64,000 nt of DNA. It comes from Pseudomonadales bacterium. Its GTDB lineage: Bacteria; Pseudomonadota; Gammaproteobacteria; Pseudomonadales; Azotimanducaceae. Under the pieces are notes generated by a model that was not told where the DNA came from, did no database searches, and saw nothing but the letters and a program-made list of their open reading frames with translations. A program made the translations under genes and the position numbers. This document shows positions 10,166 through 21,596 of the stretch, one piece after another. The stretch is from the NCBI GenBank assembly GCA_012103505.1, contig WLWP01000001.1:4340001-4404000 (forward strand). Reading direction: 5' to 3'. Within the stretch, counting starts at the first letter, position 1; every line of letters begins with the position of its first letter.

Positions 10166-11071
10166 ATGAAAATAATTCTCCTACGGGATGGCGGGTTTAA
10201 TCGCTCACTCCACCTCAGTCGACGTAAATTGGCAGCGTTTGCCAGTGGCGCATTGGTTGCCGCGTTTGCTGTCGTGGCGTTTGTTGTGATGAATTTCCAG
10301 ACCGACGCCGTTGATGCCGAAGTCGTTGCCGACTGGCGCGCCAAACTGTCAAAACAAGATCAGGTCGTTGCCCAGCTTGAGCGCAAGAGTACGGCGCAAA
10401 GTACCGCTGTAGGCCGCCAACTGGCCGAAATGCAAGCTCGACTCTTACGCATGGAGGCGATTGGTGCGCACATGGTAAGCGAGCTCGATACGCCAGAATT
10501 TGATTTCGCCGCAGTGCCTGCCCAAGGTGGACCTGTCACAGGCAGTCAATCCATGTTGGCGTGGAATGAACTACAAAGAGAATTAGCCGAACTCAGTTTG
10601 CAACTGCGTAAGCGGGAAACGGAGCTGAACATTTTGGATTCAGTGTTAGTGAGTGAAGAAATCGCGCAGAGCTCAGATGTTTCCGGTCGCCCAGTCAACT
10701 GGGGATGGCTTTCGTCTCAATACGGTCAGCGTGTCGACCCCATTACAGGCAAAGAAGCATGGCACTCAGGTGTCGATTTTGCCGGGCGTGACGGCTCTGA
10801 TGTGATCGCGGTCGCCAGTGGGGTGGTTACGTATTCAGGTGAAAGGTCCGGCTACGGGCGTATGGTCGAAATCAGCCACGCAAACGGGTTTGTCACACGA
10901 TATGGCCATCACAAAGCACTTCTCGTCTCTACCGGTGATGTGGTCAAGAAAGGTGAAGCCATTGGTAAAATGGGTAGTTCTGGCCGCTCAACCGGACCAC
11001 ATGTCCACTTTGAGGTGCTCAAACATGGTCGAACCTTGGATCCAGCTAAATTCGTTGCGCGTCGATCCTGA
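10166..11071 (+). CDS. M23 family metallopeptidase (LytM-type, membrane anchored)
   Basis: N-terminal TM, coiled coil, then WHSGVDFAGRDGSDVIAVASGVVTYSG...GYGRMVEISHANGFVTRYGHH...STGPHVHFEV. Confidence 0.93.
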   Translation: MKIILLRDGGFNRSLHLSRRKLAAFASGALVAAFAVVAFVVMNFQTDAVDAEVVADWRAKLSKQDQVVAQLERKSTAQSTAVGRQLAEMQARLLRMEAIGAHMVSELDTPEFDFAAVPAQGGPVTGSQSMLAWNELQRELAELSLQLRKRETELNILDSVLVSEEIAQSSDVSGRPVNWGWLSSQYGQRVDPITGKEAWHSGVDFAGRDGSDVIAVASGVVTYSGERSGYGRMVEISHANGFVTRYGHHKALLVSTGDVVKKGEAIGKMGSSGRSTGPHVHFEVLKHGRTLDPAKFVARRS

Positions 11072-11150
11072 TTTTTTGCCTGGTAAACAGGCCTAAATAA
11101 CCTAATCCCTGTACAATGCCGCCGATTCTGTAAGGCGTCATCATCTGCTT

Positions 11151-13898
11151 ATGGCCAACATCTTCACTCGCCTCTTTGGTACTAAAAACGGACGCGAACT
11201 TCGCCGGATGGGCAAAATCGTCGATCGTGTTAACGCGGTTGACGGCGAGTTCGATGCCTCCACTGATCTCGTTGCCTACACGGACAAGCTCAAAGCACGA
11301 CTTGCTGATGGGGAGTCTTTGGACGATCTTCTACCGCAGGCCTTCACAGCCGTTCGCGAAGCGGCGCAACGGGTTAAGGACATGCGCCACTTTGATGTGC
11401 AAATCGTCGGGGGCATTGCCCTTCATGAGGGACGCGTTGCTGAAATGCGGACGGGGGAAGGAAAAACCCTCGTCGCGACCTTGCCGGCCTATCTTAATGC
11501 GCTCTCAGGTGAAGGCGTTCATGTCGTCACCGTTAATGACTATCTAGCTCGTCGAGACGCGAACTGGATGGGTCCGATTTACGAAGCGTTGGGGATGACT
11601 GTCGGCGTTGTCCAATCTAACCAAGACCCCGCCGAGAAACGCCTGGCCTATCAAGCGGATATAACCTACGGCACAAATAACGAGTTTGGCTTTGATTATC
11701 TTCGCGACAACATGGCGTTCACTTCTGACGACCGCTTTCAGCGTGATCTGAATTACGCGATCGTTGACGAAGTCGATTCGATTCTGATCGATGAAGCGCG
11801 TACGCCTTTGATAATTTCGGGTACCGCTGAGGAGTCGACTGAGCTCTATCAAACCATGAACAAGCTTGCCCCTAAGCTTGAGCAACAAGAGTTCGAAGAC
11901 AAGATTCGCCAGTTCGGAGAAGAAGACCCTGAACCGACGGGTGACTTCATGGTCGATGAGAAGAATCGCCAAGTTGAACTCACCGAGCTCGGGCACCAAA
12001 AAATTGAGGAAGAGTTAATCAAGCTGGGTTTGTTGGAAGATGGGGATAGTCTCTATTCGTCAAGCAATCTTAATATGCTACACCACGTGCATGCAGCGCT
12101 TAAAGCCCACTCACTGTTTAAGAAAGACGTGGACTACATGGTCGCGAACGGCGAGATCGTGATTGTGGATGAGCACACAGGTCGGGCCATGCCAGGCCGC
12201 CGCTGGTCTGAAGGCATCCATCAGGCGATAGAAGCGAAGGAACGCGTGCAAATTCAGAATGAAAGCCAAACGTTGGCATCTACGACATTCCAAAACTACT
12301 TCCGCATCTATAACAAATTGTCCGGCATGACGGGTACGGCGGACACTGAGGCGTTCGAATTACGTCAGATATATGGGCTTGATGTGGTTGTCATCCCGAC
12401 GCACCAACCCATGGTTCGAGATGATCAAAACGATCTCATCTATCTTACTCTCGCTGAGAAATATGATTCCATCGTGGAAGACATCACTGCCCGAATCGAC
12501 CAAGGGCAACCTGTTCTCGTCGGTACCGCCTCCATCGAATCTTCTGAGATTTTATCCACAGAGCTTGATAACCGCGGTATTCAACATAGCGTGTTGAATG
12601 CTAAACAGCATGAGCGAGAGGCAGACATTATTGCTGATGCGGGAAGGCCAGGTGTCGTCACTATCGCTACCAACATGGCGGGGCGAGGTACAGATATTGT
12701 ACTTGGCGGGAATGTCGAAGCCGAAATCGAGCGTACAGACGGCTTAAGCGAAAGTGACAAAGGCAGCCTTCGATCTGAGTGGCAGGAACGCCACGATAAG
12801 GTTATTGAATCTGGTGGTTTGCATATCGTCGGTACGGAAAGACACGAATCCCGTCGTATCGATAACCAGCTTCGTGGTCGTTCAGGTCGGCAAGGTGACC
12901 CCGGATCGAGTCGCTTCTATCTATCGATGGAAGATAACCTAATGCGGATTTTCGCCACCGACCGTGTCCGCAATATGATGAAATCGTTGGGAATGGAGAA
13001 GGGTGAAGCCATAGAGGCGCGGATTGTCAATCGAAGCATTGAGAATGCGCAACGCAAGGTCGAAGGACACAATTTCGATATCCGCAAGAATCTACTCGAG
13101 TACGACGATGTGTCGAATGATCAACGTCAGGTCATTTACCAGCAGCGCCGTGACCTCATGGCCTCTGACGACATTAGCGAAACGTTGGCAGGACTTCGAG
13201 AAGAAGTCGTCGTTGATTTGGTGCAGCAATACATCCCACCGCAAAGTTTGGAAGAGCAGTGGGATGCAGACGGACTACAACAGGCATTGCTGACAGAACT
13301 TGCGAGTGAGCAACCCGTGCAGCAGTGGTTGGATGCTGAGGATGATCTCGACGAAGAGAAGTTGGTTGACCGGGTGTTGACCCAGGTAGAAGAGGAATAT
13401 AAGAGTAAAGAGGCCGAGTGGACCAACGTCGGCGTCGACATGCGCGTCGTCGAAAAACAGATCATGTTACAGATCTTGGACCAACGGTGGAAAGAGCATC
13501 TGGCCACCATGGACCATCTGAGACAAGGCATTCATCTCAGAGCCTATGCCCAGAAACAGCCAAAGCAAGAATACAAACGCGAATCGTTCGAGCTCTTCCA
13601 AGAGTTGTTGTACAACATTAAATTTGATGTCGTAAAGATGCTGAGCCGGATTCAAATAGAACGGCCAGAAGAAGTTGAAGCCGAAGAACGACGTCGACGA
13701 GCAGAAGCGCAAGCAAAAATGAATTTCCAACATGCTGATGCATCGGCATTGCAGCAGGGTGAAGAAGAACGTCCTCTTGCCGACGATGCGCCAAAGGGTG
13801 AAACGTTTGTCCGGGATGAGCGCAAGGTTGGACGCAACGAACCCTGTCCATGTGGTTCTGGTAAAAAATACAAGCAGTGCCACGGTAAGGCTGCTTAG
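11151..13898 (+). CDS. secA: Preprotein translocase ATPase SecA
   Basis: [53 protein letters not shown]-terminal zinc motif [17 protein letters not shown]. Confidence 0.98.
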   Translation: MANIFTRLFGTKNGRELRRMGKIVDRVNAVDGEFDASTDLVAYTDKLKARLADGESLDDLLPQAFTAVREAAQRVKDMRHFDVQIVGGIALHEGRVAEMRTGEGKTLVATLPAYLNALSGEGVHVVTVNDYLARRDANWMGPIYEALGMTVGVVQSNQDPAEKRLAYQADITYGTNNEFGFDYLRDNMAFTSDDRFQRDLNYAIVDEVDSILIDEARTPLIISGTAEESTELYQTMNKLAPKLEQQEFEDKIRQFGEEDPEPTGDFMVDEKNRQVELTELGHQKIEEELIKLGLLEDGDSLYSSSNLNMLHHVHAALKAHSLFKKDVDYMVANGEIVIVDEHTGRAMPGRRWSEGIHQAIEAKERVQIQNESQTLASTTFQNYFRIYNKLSGMTGTADTEAFELRQIYGLDVVVIPTHQPMVRDDQNDLIYLTLAEKYDSIVEDITARIDQGQPVLVGTASIESSEILSTELDNRGIQHSVLNAKQHEREADIIADAGRPGVVTIATNMAGRGTDIVLGGNVEAEIERTDGLSESDKGSLRSEWQERHDKVIESGGLHIVGTERHESRRIDNQLRGRSGRQGDPGSSRFYLSMEDNLMRIFATDRVRNMMKSLGMEKGEAIEARIVNRSIENAQRKVEGHNFDIRKNLLEYDDVSNDQRQVIYQQRRDLMASDDISETLAGLREEVVVDLVQQYIPPQSLEEQWDADGLQQALLTELASEQPVQQWLDAEDDLDEEKLVDRVLTQVEEEYKSKEAEWTNVGVDMRVVEKQIMLQILDQRWKEHLATMDHLRQGIHLRAYAQKQPKQEYKRESFELFQELLYNIKFDVVKMLSRIQIERPEEVEAEERRRRAEAQAKMNFQHADASALQQGEEERPLADDAPKGETFVRDERKVGRNEPCPCGSGKKYKQCHGKAA

Positions 13899-15169
13899 TG
13901 GCAGTTAACCTGGAACCGCCTAAGGAACTCTTGGCAGTTCCTGGAGCGCTTGTTGGCAGCGCCGCAGCTGCAGTGAAAGCCGGATCGGTAGGTGGTGCAT
14001 TAGAACAACGGTTGGACGTGGCCGTGTTCTCGTTTGCTGATGGGGCAGACATCGGTGGTGCCTACACTCAATCGCACTTTGCTGCTGCACCAGTGGTGCT
14101 AGCGCGCGCTCGAAACAAGCATGCACGCGCTTGGGTCATCAATAGTGGTAATGCCAACGCTGCAACCGGCGAGCCTGGTCAAGCGGACGCTGACAGTATC
14201 TGTGGGACGGCGGCCAGATTTCTGCAGATTGGCATGGAGCAGGTCCAACCATTTTCGACCGGTGTTATAGGCGAACGCTTGCCGGTTGATCGGATTAACA
14301 AGGCTGTTGGTGAATGTTACAGATGTCTCGAAGCTGACGGTTGGCTAGACGCTGCAATGGCGATCATGACAACCGATACAGTGCCGAAAGGGACGTCATC
14401 GAGATTCGACCTAGATGGTGAGACAGTCACGATAACGGGTATTGCCAAAGGTTCTGGCATGATCAAACCGAATATGGCCACGATGCTAGCCTACATGGCG
14501 ACTGATGCAAATGTCGCCGCCGGTGTGGCTGACATGTTGGTTGAAGACTCCTTAGGCTCTAGTTTCAATCGCATCACTGTTGATGGTGATACCTCGACCA
14601 ATGACTGTTATATGCTGGCCTGCACTGGTCTTGCTAGCCATGAAGAAATCACTGGACGGGAGCATCCCCTCTATTCGCCACTCTTAGAATCTGTTCGGGC
14701 CGTAGCAATGGAACTTGCGCAAAGCTTGGTTCGCGACGGGGAAGGCGCGACAAAATTTGTCGAGGTTAGGGTGACAGGGGGTGCGACCGCAGAAGACTGC
14801 CTTAGTGTGGCATATACCGTCGCTGAATCACCGCTGGTTAAGACTGCACTTTTTGCAGGAGATGCCAATTGGGGTCGTTTTTGCATGGCGATCGGCAGGG
14901 CACCTATCGCCAAACTGGATACTCGTGGGGTCAAATTGTGGCTCCGCTCGATGCAGGTAAGCGAAACTCCCCACACTGCAGACGCTGTGCAAGTCGCAGA
15001 CGCTGGCATGATGTGTGATAGCTATACCGACGCTGCGGGTGCGGCGGTGTTGGCACAAGACGAGTTTACGGTGCACATCGATCTCGGCGCTGGACAAGCG
15101 GCGGAGTCGGTGTGGACAACAGATCTTTCCTACGATTATGTGCGGATTAACGCAGAGTATCGGACTTAG
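13898..15169 (+). CDS. argJ: Bifunctional glutamate N-acetyltransferase/amino-acid acetyltransferase ArgJ
   Basis: [22 protein letters not shown] (self-cleavage region), [30 protein letters not shown] start overlaps the secA stop. Confidence 0.96.
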   Translation: MAVNLEPPKELLAVPGALVGSAAAAVKAGSVGGALEQRLDVAVFSFADGADIGGAYTQSHFAAAPVVLARARNKHARAWVINSGNANAATGEPGQADADSICGTAARFLQIGMEQVQPFSTGVIGERLPVDRINKAVGECYRCLEADGWLDAAMAIMTTDTVPKGTSSRFDLDGETVTITGIAKGSGMIKPNMATMLAYMATDANVAAGVADMLVEDSLGSSFNRITVDGDTSTNDCYMLACTGLASHEEITGREHPLYSPLLESVRAVAMELAQSLVRDGEGATKFVEVRVTGGATAEDCLSVAYTVAESPLVKTALFAGDANWGRFCMAIGRAPIAKLDTRGVKLWLRSMQVSETPHTADAVQVADAGMMCDSYTDAAGAAVLAQDEFTVHIDLGAGQAAESVWTTDLSYDYVRINAEYRT

Positions 15170-15393
15170 TCGTACTCATCCTCACTGTTGGTGCTACTGA
15201 TGTCTGTGTTATTACCGGAGATAACATGCCCTTCATCCGCCCACTCACCGAAATCGATCAGCTTGCATCGTTCTGAACAGAAGGGTCGATAGGCATTCTT
15301 TGGTGTCCACTTCACCGCTTTTTGACAGGTCGGGCAGGGGATGATGCGGGGCGTGTCGGACTGGTTTGAGTCGGTCTGGTTTGAGTTGGTCAT
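15166..15393 (-). CDS. yacG: DNA gyrase inhibitor/zinc-binding protein YacG
   Basis: [10 protein letters not shown]...[21 protein letters not shown]. Confidence 0.9.
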   Translation of the reverse strand: MTNSNQTDSNQSDTPRIIPCPTCQKAVKWTPKNAYRPFCSERCKLIDFGEWADEGHVISGNNTDISSTNSEDEYD

Positions 15394-15992
15394 GCGGTTG
15401 TAGCTTTTTTACAATATTGAGCATGGAGATTGTCGACCGCCGCGTGCAGCGTGGCAAGATCGCTGTCATTACTAATGACGTCGTCGGCGCGGGAAAGCCT
15501 TGTTTCTCGATCTGTTTGCGCCTTAAGAATGTTCTCCACTTGTTCACGCGTGTTTTGATTCCGGCTCATCGTGCGCTCAATTTGTATCTCCCGTGGCACG
15601 TCGATAACCAGAATCCGATCACACCAGACATATTGGCCTGATTCTATAAGCAGGGGATTGGCAAGAATTACATAAGGAGATGTTGCGAGCCCAATCTCAT
15701 TCTTTAAGTAGGCGTTGATCAAAGGGTGGAGAAGCGTTTGCAACCACTTGCGCTCAGCGGGTTCTGCGAAAATTCGGTGACGAAGCTTGGTTCGATCGAG
15801 TTGTCCTTGGTGGTCCAGTATGTCTTCGCCGAAGTGCGCCGCGATTTCCGCGAGCGCGGGTTGACCGGGTTCCACGACCGCACGGCTCGCAATATCGGCA
15901 TCAACAACGGCTATGTCATGTTCGCTGAAGCGGTCCGTAGCTGCAGATTTGCCGCTGCCAATACCGCCAGTCAGACCGACCAGATATGTCAT
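15390..15992 (-). CDS. coaE: Dephospho-CoA kinase
   Basis: [19 protein letters not shown]-loop, [15 protein letters not shown]. Located in the pilBCD-coaE-yacG block. Confidence 0.95.
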   Translation of the reverse strand: MTYLVGLTGGIGSGKSAATDRFSEHDIAVVDADIASRAVVEPGQPALAEIAAHFGEDILDHQGQLDRTKLRHRIFAEPAERKWLQTLLHPLINAYLKNEIGLATSPYVILANPLLIESGQYVWCDRILVIDVPREIQIERTMSRNQNTREQVENILKAQTDRETRLSRADDVISNDSDLATLHAAVDNLHAQYCKKATTA

Positions 15993-16001
15993 AAACGTGT
16001 T

Positions 16002-16895
16002 CTAGGTCAAAAAAAGACCGAGCACACTATCACGAAAAACTAGCGTCACCCAGCCTGCAACCGCTAAGAACGGGCCGAAGGGAATTGATTCTGCTGTGCT
16101 CTGACGGCGTAAAGCTAATCTGACCAAGGCATAGACTAACCCCGTCAATGCTGAGATAAGGATGATGCCGGGTAAGGTCATCCAACCGAGCCATGCGCCC
16201 AGAGCCGCAAGTAGCTTGAAGTCACCGTAGCCCATGCCTTCTTTACCCGTGATGAGTTTGAATCCCCAGTAAGTCGCCCAGAGGAAGAGGTAGCCGAAGA
16301 TTGCACCGAGTACAGCGTCGTGAAGTGACACGACACCAACAAAAAAACCGTTTGCAAATAGGCCGAGCCAAAGGAGCGGTAAAGTAATCTGGTCTGGAAG
16401 AAGCTTGGTGTCATAGTCGATAAAAGTTAAGGCGACCAAGGTCCAAGTGAACAAACATGTAGCCAAACCAAACCAAGTAAAGCCGTAGATCGACAAAACC
16501 ACCAGGGTCAGCCCAGCCGTTAGTAACTCCACTCCGGGATAGCGCCAGGAAATTGGGCTTTTGCAAGCAGAGCACTTGCCTAGAAGAAAGAGCCAGCTCA
16601 CTACTGGGATGTTCTCCCAGCTGCGGATCTGGTGCCCACAAGCACCACAACGGGAACGTGGCACTGAAAGATTGAATGTCGGCTGGCTTGTGTCTGGTGG
16701 TGCGGATGGAGTTTCCGGTGTTGTATCCGAATCGGTCTGTGCGAGGAGTTCTTCGGCTTGCTCTCGCCAATCTCGCTCCATCATGACAGGGAGTCGATAG
16801 ATGACGACGTTGAGGAAGCTGCCGATACAAAGCGCAACCCAAATGGCAAGGGTCAGTCCTTGCCATCCATAGACAGTCAGGAGATCAAGATTCAC
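16002..16895 (-). CDS. pilD: Prepilin leader peptidase/N-methyltransferase
   Basis: GSFLNVVIYRLP, SRCGACGHQIRSWENIPVVSWLFLLGKCSACKSPIS, FIDYDTKLLPDQITLPLLW, GMGYGDFKLLAALGAWLG. Confidence 0.97.
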   Translation of the reverse strand: MNLDLLTVYGWQGLTLAIWVALCIGSFLNVVIYRLPVMMERDWREQAEELLAQTDSDTTPETPSAPPDTSQPTFNLSVPRSRCGACGHQIRSWENIPVVSWLFLLGKCSACKSPISWRYPGVELLTAGLTLVVLSIYGFTWFGLATCLFTWTLVALTFIDYDTKLLPDQITLPLLWLGLFANGFFVGVVSLHDAVLGAIFGYLFLWATYWGFKLITGKEGMGYGDFKLLAALGAWLGWMTLPGIILISALTGLVYALVRLALRRQSTAESIPFGPFLAVAGWVTLVFRDSVLGLFLT

Positions 16896-16913
16896 CGATT
16901 TGCGTGTCGGTGC

Positions 16914-18116
16914 TTATTGCCCGACAACAGCACCGAGCTGGAAGATAGGGAGGTACATAGCGATGATCAGTCCACCGACCAAAACACCGAGGACCGCCAT
17001 AATCATGGGTTCCATCAAGCTCGTTAGGTTATCAACAGCATTGTCGACTTGTTCTTCATAGTAGCTGGCTGACTTATCTAACATGTCATCTAAAGCGCCT
17101 GCTTCTTCGCCGATCGCAACCATCTGGTTCACCATGTTGGGAAAAACCCCAGTGTTGCGCATGGAGAAGTTGAGTTGCTGACCTGTAGAGACGTCATCGC
17201 GCACACGATAGACAGCTTTGACGAAAACTGAGTTACCAGTGGAACCGGCAACGGAATTCAATGCATCTACAAGCGGCACACCGGCAGCGAAAGTTGTGGA
17301 AAGCGTGCGCGCAAATCGAGCGATCGCAGACTTTTCAATGATATCCCCAGCAACCGGTAATTTGAGGACGACCTTGTCCATGGTTTCGCGAAAAACTAAG
17401 GATCGTTTGTGAATTTCAGAGATAGCAAAGCCAGCCGCGAAACCACCGATAATAATCATGAGCCAATAAGCTTGTGCGAATTCTGAGAAGCCGATTACCA
17501 ATTGGGTAAAGGCAGGAAGTTCTGCACCAAAACCGGCAAATACTTGTTCAAATTGAGGTACAACCTTGACCAGCAAAATCCCGGATACGATGACCGCCAC
17601 GACCATTACTGCAATTGGGTAGGTCATTGCCTTGCGAACTTTGGCTTTTAGAGACTCGGTCTTTTCTTTGTAGGTGGCGATTCGTTCTAGCGCACCAGAT
17701 TGCTCGCCAGCGTCAACAAGGTTGCAGAAAAGATCGTCGAATTGGTCCGGATGCTTGCGAATAGCAGATGCGAAAGAGTTACCACCAGCAACATCTGTTC
17801 GCACGGCGCGAATCAATTCGCCCAGCTTTGGCTTTTCGACGCCGTCCGCGACAATGTCGAACGCCTGCACCAAAGGAACGCCCGCGCGCATCATGGTCGC
17901 CATTTGACGTGTGAAAAGCGCGACATCAGCAGGTTTGACACTGCCGCCGGCTGAAAAACTTAGGCCTGCACCCTTTTTCTTAACCTTGGTCGCGACAATA
18001 CCCTGACGCCGCAATTCCGCCTTAGCGATCGCTGGAGTACTAGAATTGATTTCACCCTTGCTTTTGCGGCCCTGTTTGTCAGTGCCTTCCCAAACGAATG
18101 TTGCGCTTTCGGCCAT
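16914..18116 (-). CDS. pilC: Type IV pilus inner membrane platform protein PilC
   Basis: T2SSF-type repeats: VALFTRQMATMMRAGVPLVQAFDIV and ARFARTLSTTFAAGVPLVDALNSVAG. Confidence 0.96.
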   Translation of the reverse strand: MAESATFVWEGTDKQGRKSKGEINSSTPAIAKAELRRQGIVATKVKKKGAGLSFSAGGSVKPADVALFTRQMATMMRAGVPLVQAFDIVADGVEKPKLGELIRAVRTDVAGGNSFASAIRKHPDQFDDLFCNLVDAGEQSGALERIATYKEKTESLKAKVRKAMTYPIAVMVVAVIVSGILLVKVVPQFEQVFAGFGAELPAFTQLVIGFSEFAQAYWLMIIIGGFAAGFAISEIHKRSLVFRETMDKVVLKLPVAGDIIEKSAIARFARTLSTTFAAGVPLVDALNSVAGSTGNSVFVKAVYRVRDDVSTGQQLNFSMRNTGVFPNMVNQMVAIGEEAGALDDMLDKSASYYEEQVDNAVDNLTSLMEPMIMAVLGVLVGGLIIAMYLPIFQLGAVVGQ

Positions 18117-18168
18117 GTGTTCGTTAATCCGCTAATTTGGTCAATAAAGTTGCTACTGAGGTCTTGGG

Positions 18169-19896
18169 CTAATGCCCAGTTGTGACACGATTGGCTTCAG
18201 CTAAGCTCGTGACACCCTGCATAACTTTCAACAAACCAGAACGACGCAGGTCATTGAACCCGTGTTCTCTGGACTGTGCCGCCAGTTGAAGGCTATTTCC
18301 GTCCTCCATGATAATACGAGACAGCTCCGGTGTTATTTTAACTACTTCATAGATTCCGACTCGGCCTTTGTATCCGGCGTTGCACTTTTCACATCCATCA
18401 GCGTTTGGCTCATAAACTGTGAACCCCGTCGCAATATCTGCGTCGTCAAAGCCTTCTTCCAGCAAAGATTCCTTGGGTACTTCCAGACTGTTCTTGCATT
18501 CAGAGCACAGGCGTCGTGCTAGGCGTTGCGCAATAATTAAATTAACCGACGTCGCTAAGTTAAATGATGGTACGCCCATATTACGCAATCGAGTCAACGT
18601 TTCAGGCGCAGAGTTCGTATGCAGAGTAGAGAGCACCATATGGCCAGTTTGCGCAGCCTTGATAGCAATCTCTGCGGTTTCGAGGTCACGAATCTCACCG
18701 ACCATGACTATGTCTGGATCTTGTCGCAGAAATGACCGAAGCGCCGAAGCAAAGTCCAGGCCAACTCTATGGTTGACGTTTACCTGGTTGATGCCCTCGA
18801 GATTGATTTCTACAGGATCCTCAGCAGTCGCGATATTCGACTCTTGCGTGTTTAGAATATTGAGACCGGTATAAAGGGTCACAGTCTTACCACTACCAGT
18901 GGGACCCGTAACCAAGATCATGCCTTGCGGGCGGTGCAAGCAATCTAGAAAGAGCTCTTGTTGGAAGTCCTCGAAGCCCAGTGCTTCGATACCCATCTTC
19001 GCGCTCGAAGGATCGAGGATCCGAAGCACGACCTTCTCGCCCCAGAGGGTCGGTAGCGTATTGACTCGAAAGTCGATTGCCCGAGTTTTGGACAGCTTCA
19101 TTTTGATGCGTCCGTCTTGCGGAACACGCCGTTCGGAAATATCCATTTCCGACATGACCTTCAACCTGGCCGCCAGTCTGGTACCTAAGTTCTGTGGGGG
19201 GGTAGAAACAATATTAAGCACGCCATCTGTTCGGAAGCGAACTCGGTAAGTCTTCTCATAGGGTTCAAAGTGAATATCCGAAGCACCTATTTTGATCGCA
19301 TCGAGCAGCATTTTGTTAACGAACCGAACGATTGGTGTGTCATCCGTCGCGGAGCCACTATCGTCGTCCTCGGCTGGCTCCGTGTCATCGAACGCGTCCA
19401 TGTCGAGATCTTCGAGTTCATCTCCGTCTAGATCTCCTAGTCCATCGTCCTCTTGGGCGGTGAGGAACTGTTCGATGAGTGCAGCAAGCTTGTCCTCTTC
19501 TACAAGAACGGGCTCAGTATTTACACCTGTCTGGAACTTGATCTCGTCCAGGGCTTGCAAGTTTGTTGGATCGGATACCGCGACGAAAAGGCGCACACCT
19601 CGTCGTACAAGTGGCAGTGCATTGTGCTGCTTGATCAGTTGTTCTTTGACCAAATCTTTAGGTACAGAATCGAGGTCAAACACAGAGAGATCCATCAGCG
19701 GGACGCCGAACTCCTCAGCTGCGCTGGTGGCGATGACCTTCGCCTCGACAAGTCCGTTCTGGACCAGATGAGATACAAGTGGCGTTGCCGATTTGCGGGC
19801 ATTCTCGGTTGCAGTCAGGGCTGTTTCAGCATCGACGACCCCATCGTCAACGAGACGTCGTGCAAGACCACTAAGAGGTATTGGTTCGGTCGCCAT
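18169..19896 (-). CDS. pilB: Type IV pilus assembly ATPase PilB
   Basis: VTGPTGSGKTVTLYTGLNILN Walker A, DPDIVMVGEIRDLETAEIAIKAAQTGHMVLSTLHTN, CSEC/CEKC zinc motif. Confidence 0.97.
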   Translation of the reverse strand: MATEPIPLSGLARRLVDDGVVDAETALTATENARKSATPLVSHLVQNGLVEAKVIATSAAEEFGVPLMDLSVFDLDSVPKDLVKEQLIKQHNALPLVRRGVRLFVAVSDPTNLQALDEIKFQTGVNTEPVLVEEDKLAALIEQFLTAQEDDGLGDLDGDELEDLDMDAFDDTEPAEDDDSGSATDDTPIVRFVNKMLLDAIKIGASDIHFEPYEKTYRVRFRTDGVLNIVSTPPQNLGTRLAARLKVMSEMDISERRVPQDGRIKMKLSKTRAIDFRVNTLPTLWGEKVVLRILDPSSAKMGIEALGFEDFQQELFLDCLHRPQGMILVTGPTGSGKTVTLYTGLNILNTQESNIATAEDPVEINLEGINQVNVNHRVGLDFASALRSFLRQDPDIVMVGEIRDLETAEIAIKAAQTGHMVLSTLHTNSAPETLTRLRNMGVPSFNLATSVNLIIAQRLARRLCSECKNSLEVPKESLLEEGFDDADIATGFTVYEPNADGCEKCNAGYKGRVGIYEVVKITPELSRIIMEDGNSLQLAAQSREHGFNDLRRSGLLKVMQGVTSLAEANRVTTGH

Positions 19897-20337
19897 ACAG
19901 CTTGAGAATCCTTTTCAACCGATCTGTTAGTCGTTACCCCGGAATTGGCCAAGGAAACGGTGTTTCAGGTAAACGATACCTATGCTGAGCCGTGGAAGTG
20001 TAGGCTCAAGTCTCGAAGGTGTCGATAAGCTGTTCACAATTTTACAGTTGAGCTATAACTGGCTGAAATTGTGGGATAAATCTGTCGGTATCGATCTATC
20101 CTATGTTTTAAGTGGCAGGTATAGGATGTGCCGTTATGCGACAGAATTTACAGGCGCTGTCAGCCTGGGTCTTACAAAGCTGACACTGAGCGTCAGCTTT
20201 TGCCGTCGAAAGAGCGCGCTCATGCCCTATATTTTGTCCCGAGTGACGGACGTAAAATTTCTTTGATCGTTCGGAGGCTAGTTAAGTCTTTGAAAAATAT
20301 ATTAATTCTGTGCGAATATAATGGATTGTCGGAAACT

Positions 20338-20353
20338 TGGCACGGGACTTGCT
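20338..20353 (+). promoter_or_regulatory. Sigma-54 (RpoN) -24/-12 promoter of pilA
   Basis: TGGCACG-GGAC-TTGCT is a full match to TGGCACG-N4-TTGCW, about 80 nt upstream of the pilA ATG. Confidence 0.85.
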
Positions 20354-20432
20354 GCTTGTGACACGACGATGCGGCCAGGCAAGAAGCTAAAGCTGCTTGA
20401 GTTAATTAATGAGTAACGGAGTATTGTTTCTA

Positions 20433-20930
20433 ATGAAAAATGCATTTCAAAAGGGTTTTACCCTTATCGAATTGATGATCGTGGTCGCTATTATCGGTAT
20501 TTTGGCCGCGGTAGCATTACCGGCGTATCAGTCTTACATTCAAACAGCTAACACTGCGAAGGTGAACACGCACTGGGAAGCGGCTACAGATCTAGTCAGC
20601 ACCGAGATGCAACGTGTGCGCACGGGTTTGCAGATGGGCTCTCTCGTGCGTAACACCATTTCTGGTGAACGCGCAGGTTGGGCATCAGGTTGGGATGACG
20701 TCTTCAACAGCGAGATGGGTGCCGCCAAAGTACTAACTGGTTCTCCTGAAGGCGCGCCAGCGTTCGCTGATGCCTTTAACGACAACAACGGTACTGTGGG
20801 CGTCGACCTCGTAAGTGGTCTGATCAACACAGGTGACCTGATCATGTCGATTACCAGGCCTGCATACGGCGACTTCGACGGACTGAGTGAAACAGTCGCT
20901 CAAGTTTGCTGGTCAGCTAACGATTGCTAA
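20433..20930 (+). CDS. pilA: Type IV major pilin PilA-like
   Basis: Prepilin MKNAFQKG^[28 protein letters not shown]; start at ATG 20433. C-terminal Cys pair ...VCWSANDC. Confidence 0.93.
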   Translation: MKNAFQKGFTLIELMIVVAIIGILAAVALPAYQSYIQTANTAKVNTHWEAATDLVSTEMQRVRTGLQMGSLVRNTISGERAGWASGWDDVFNSEMGAAKVLTGSPEGAPAFADAFNDNNGTVGVDLVSGLINTGDLIMSITRPAYGDFDGLSETVAQVCWSANDC

Positions 20931-20952
20931 GCACTCGTTAACTCGAATCGAG

Positions 20953-20975
20953 AAGGGCAGCTACGCTGCCCTTTT
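20953..20975 (+). terminator. Rho-independent terminator after pilA
   Basis: AAGGGCAGC-TAC-GCTGCCCTTTTT. Confidence 0.88.
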
Positions 20976-21016
20976 TGCGTTATAAAAATTGGTCTAGCAT
21001 GCATCGGGAGGTGTAG

Positions 21017-21415
21017 ATGAATATGCGAAGTCATGATCAATCAGGACGAAGCGGACAGAAGGGTGTGACCTTGATAGAGCTGATGATTGCCCTCGTCTTG
21101 CTAGGAATTCTGTTTTCGTTTGCTGTACCTGCGTACCAGTCTTCGATCGATACCTCGCAAGAGGGTGTAGTCCGCAGCAACATAATGGGTATGGAGATCT
21201 TTCAAGAAGATTTCTTTCTACGCACCGGTGGTTATGCTAATGACCTTGGTGATATCGCTGCTATCGAAGGTTCGATTGGTTGGGCGCCTCAATCCGATGA
21301 TGGCAGCACGTACTCAATCGCTGCATCCGATGGGACCCGCTACGACGTGACCGCCGTTCACCCAGATGGGCTGACTGTGTGTATACGGCTACCTGCGCGT
21401 GAGGCCTGTCCTTAA
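21017..21415 (+). CDS. Type IV pilin-like protein (PilE/minor pilin-like)
   Basis: Prepilin motif GQKG^VTLIELMIALVLLGILFSFAVPAYQSSI and C-terminal Cys pair. Confidence 0.85.
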   Translation: MNMRSHDQSGRSGQKGVTLIELMIALVLLGILFSFAVPAYQSSIDTSQEGVVRSNIMGMEIFQEDFFLRTGGYANDLGDIAAIEGSIGWAPQSDDGSTYSIAASDGTRYDVTAVHPDGLTVCIRLPAREACP

Positions 21416-21473
21416 AGTCTGGGGCTAGACTTGTCTTTCGGCGTCTAAGCAGTATTCTACTCGCCGTTTGTAG

Positions 21474-21549
<76 letters not shown>

Positions 21550-21596
21550 ATATTTTCTGGTGCTAGTTTTTGCCTTTGGATGATGGGTGAGCGCTG

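Noticed and set aside
9861-10169. 102-aa plus-strand ORF between the DUF721 gene and M23
   Set aside because: Starts antisense inside the DUF721 gene, no family motif, likely a chance ORF spanning the spacer.
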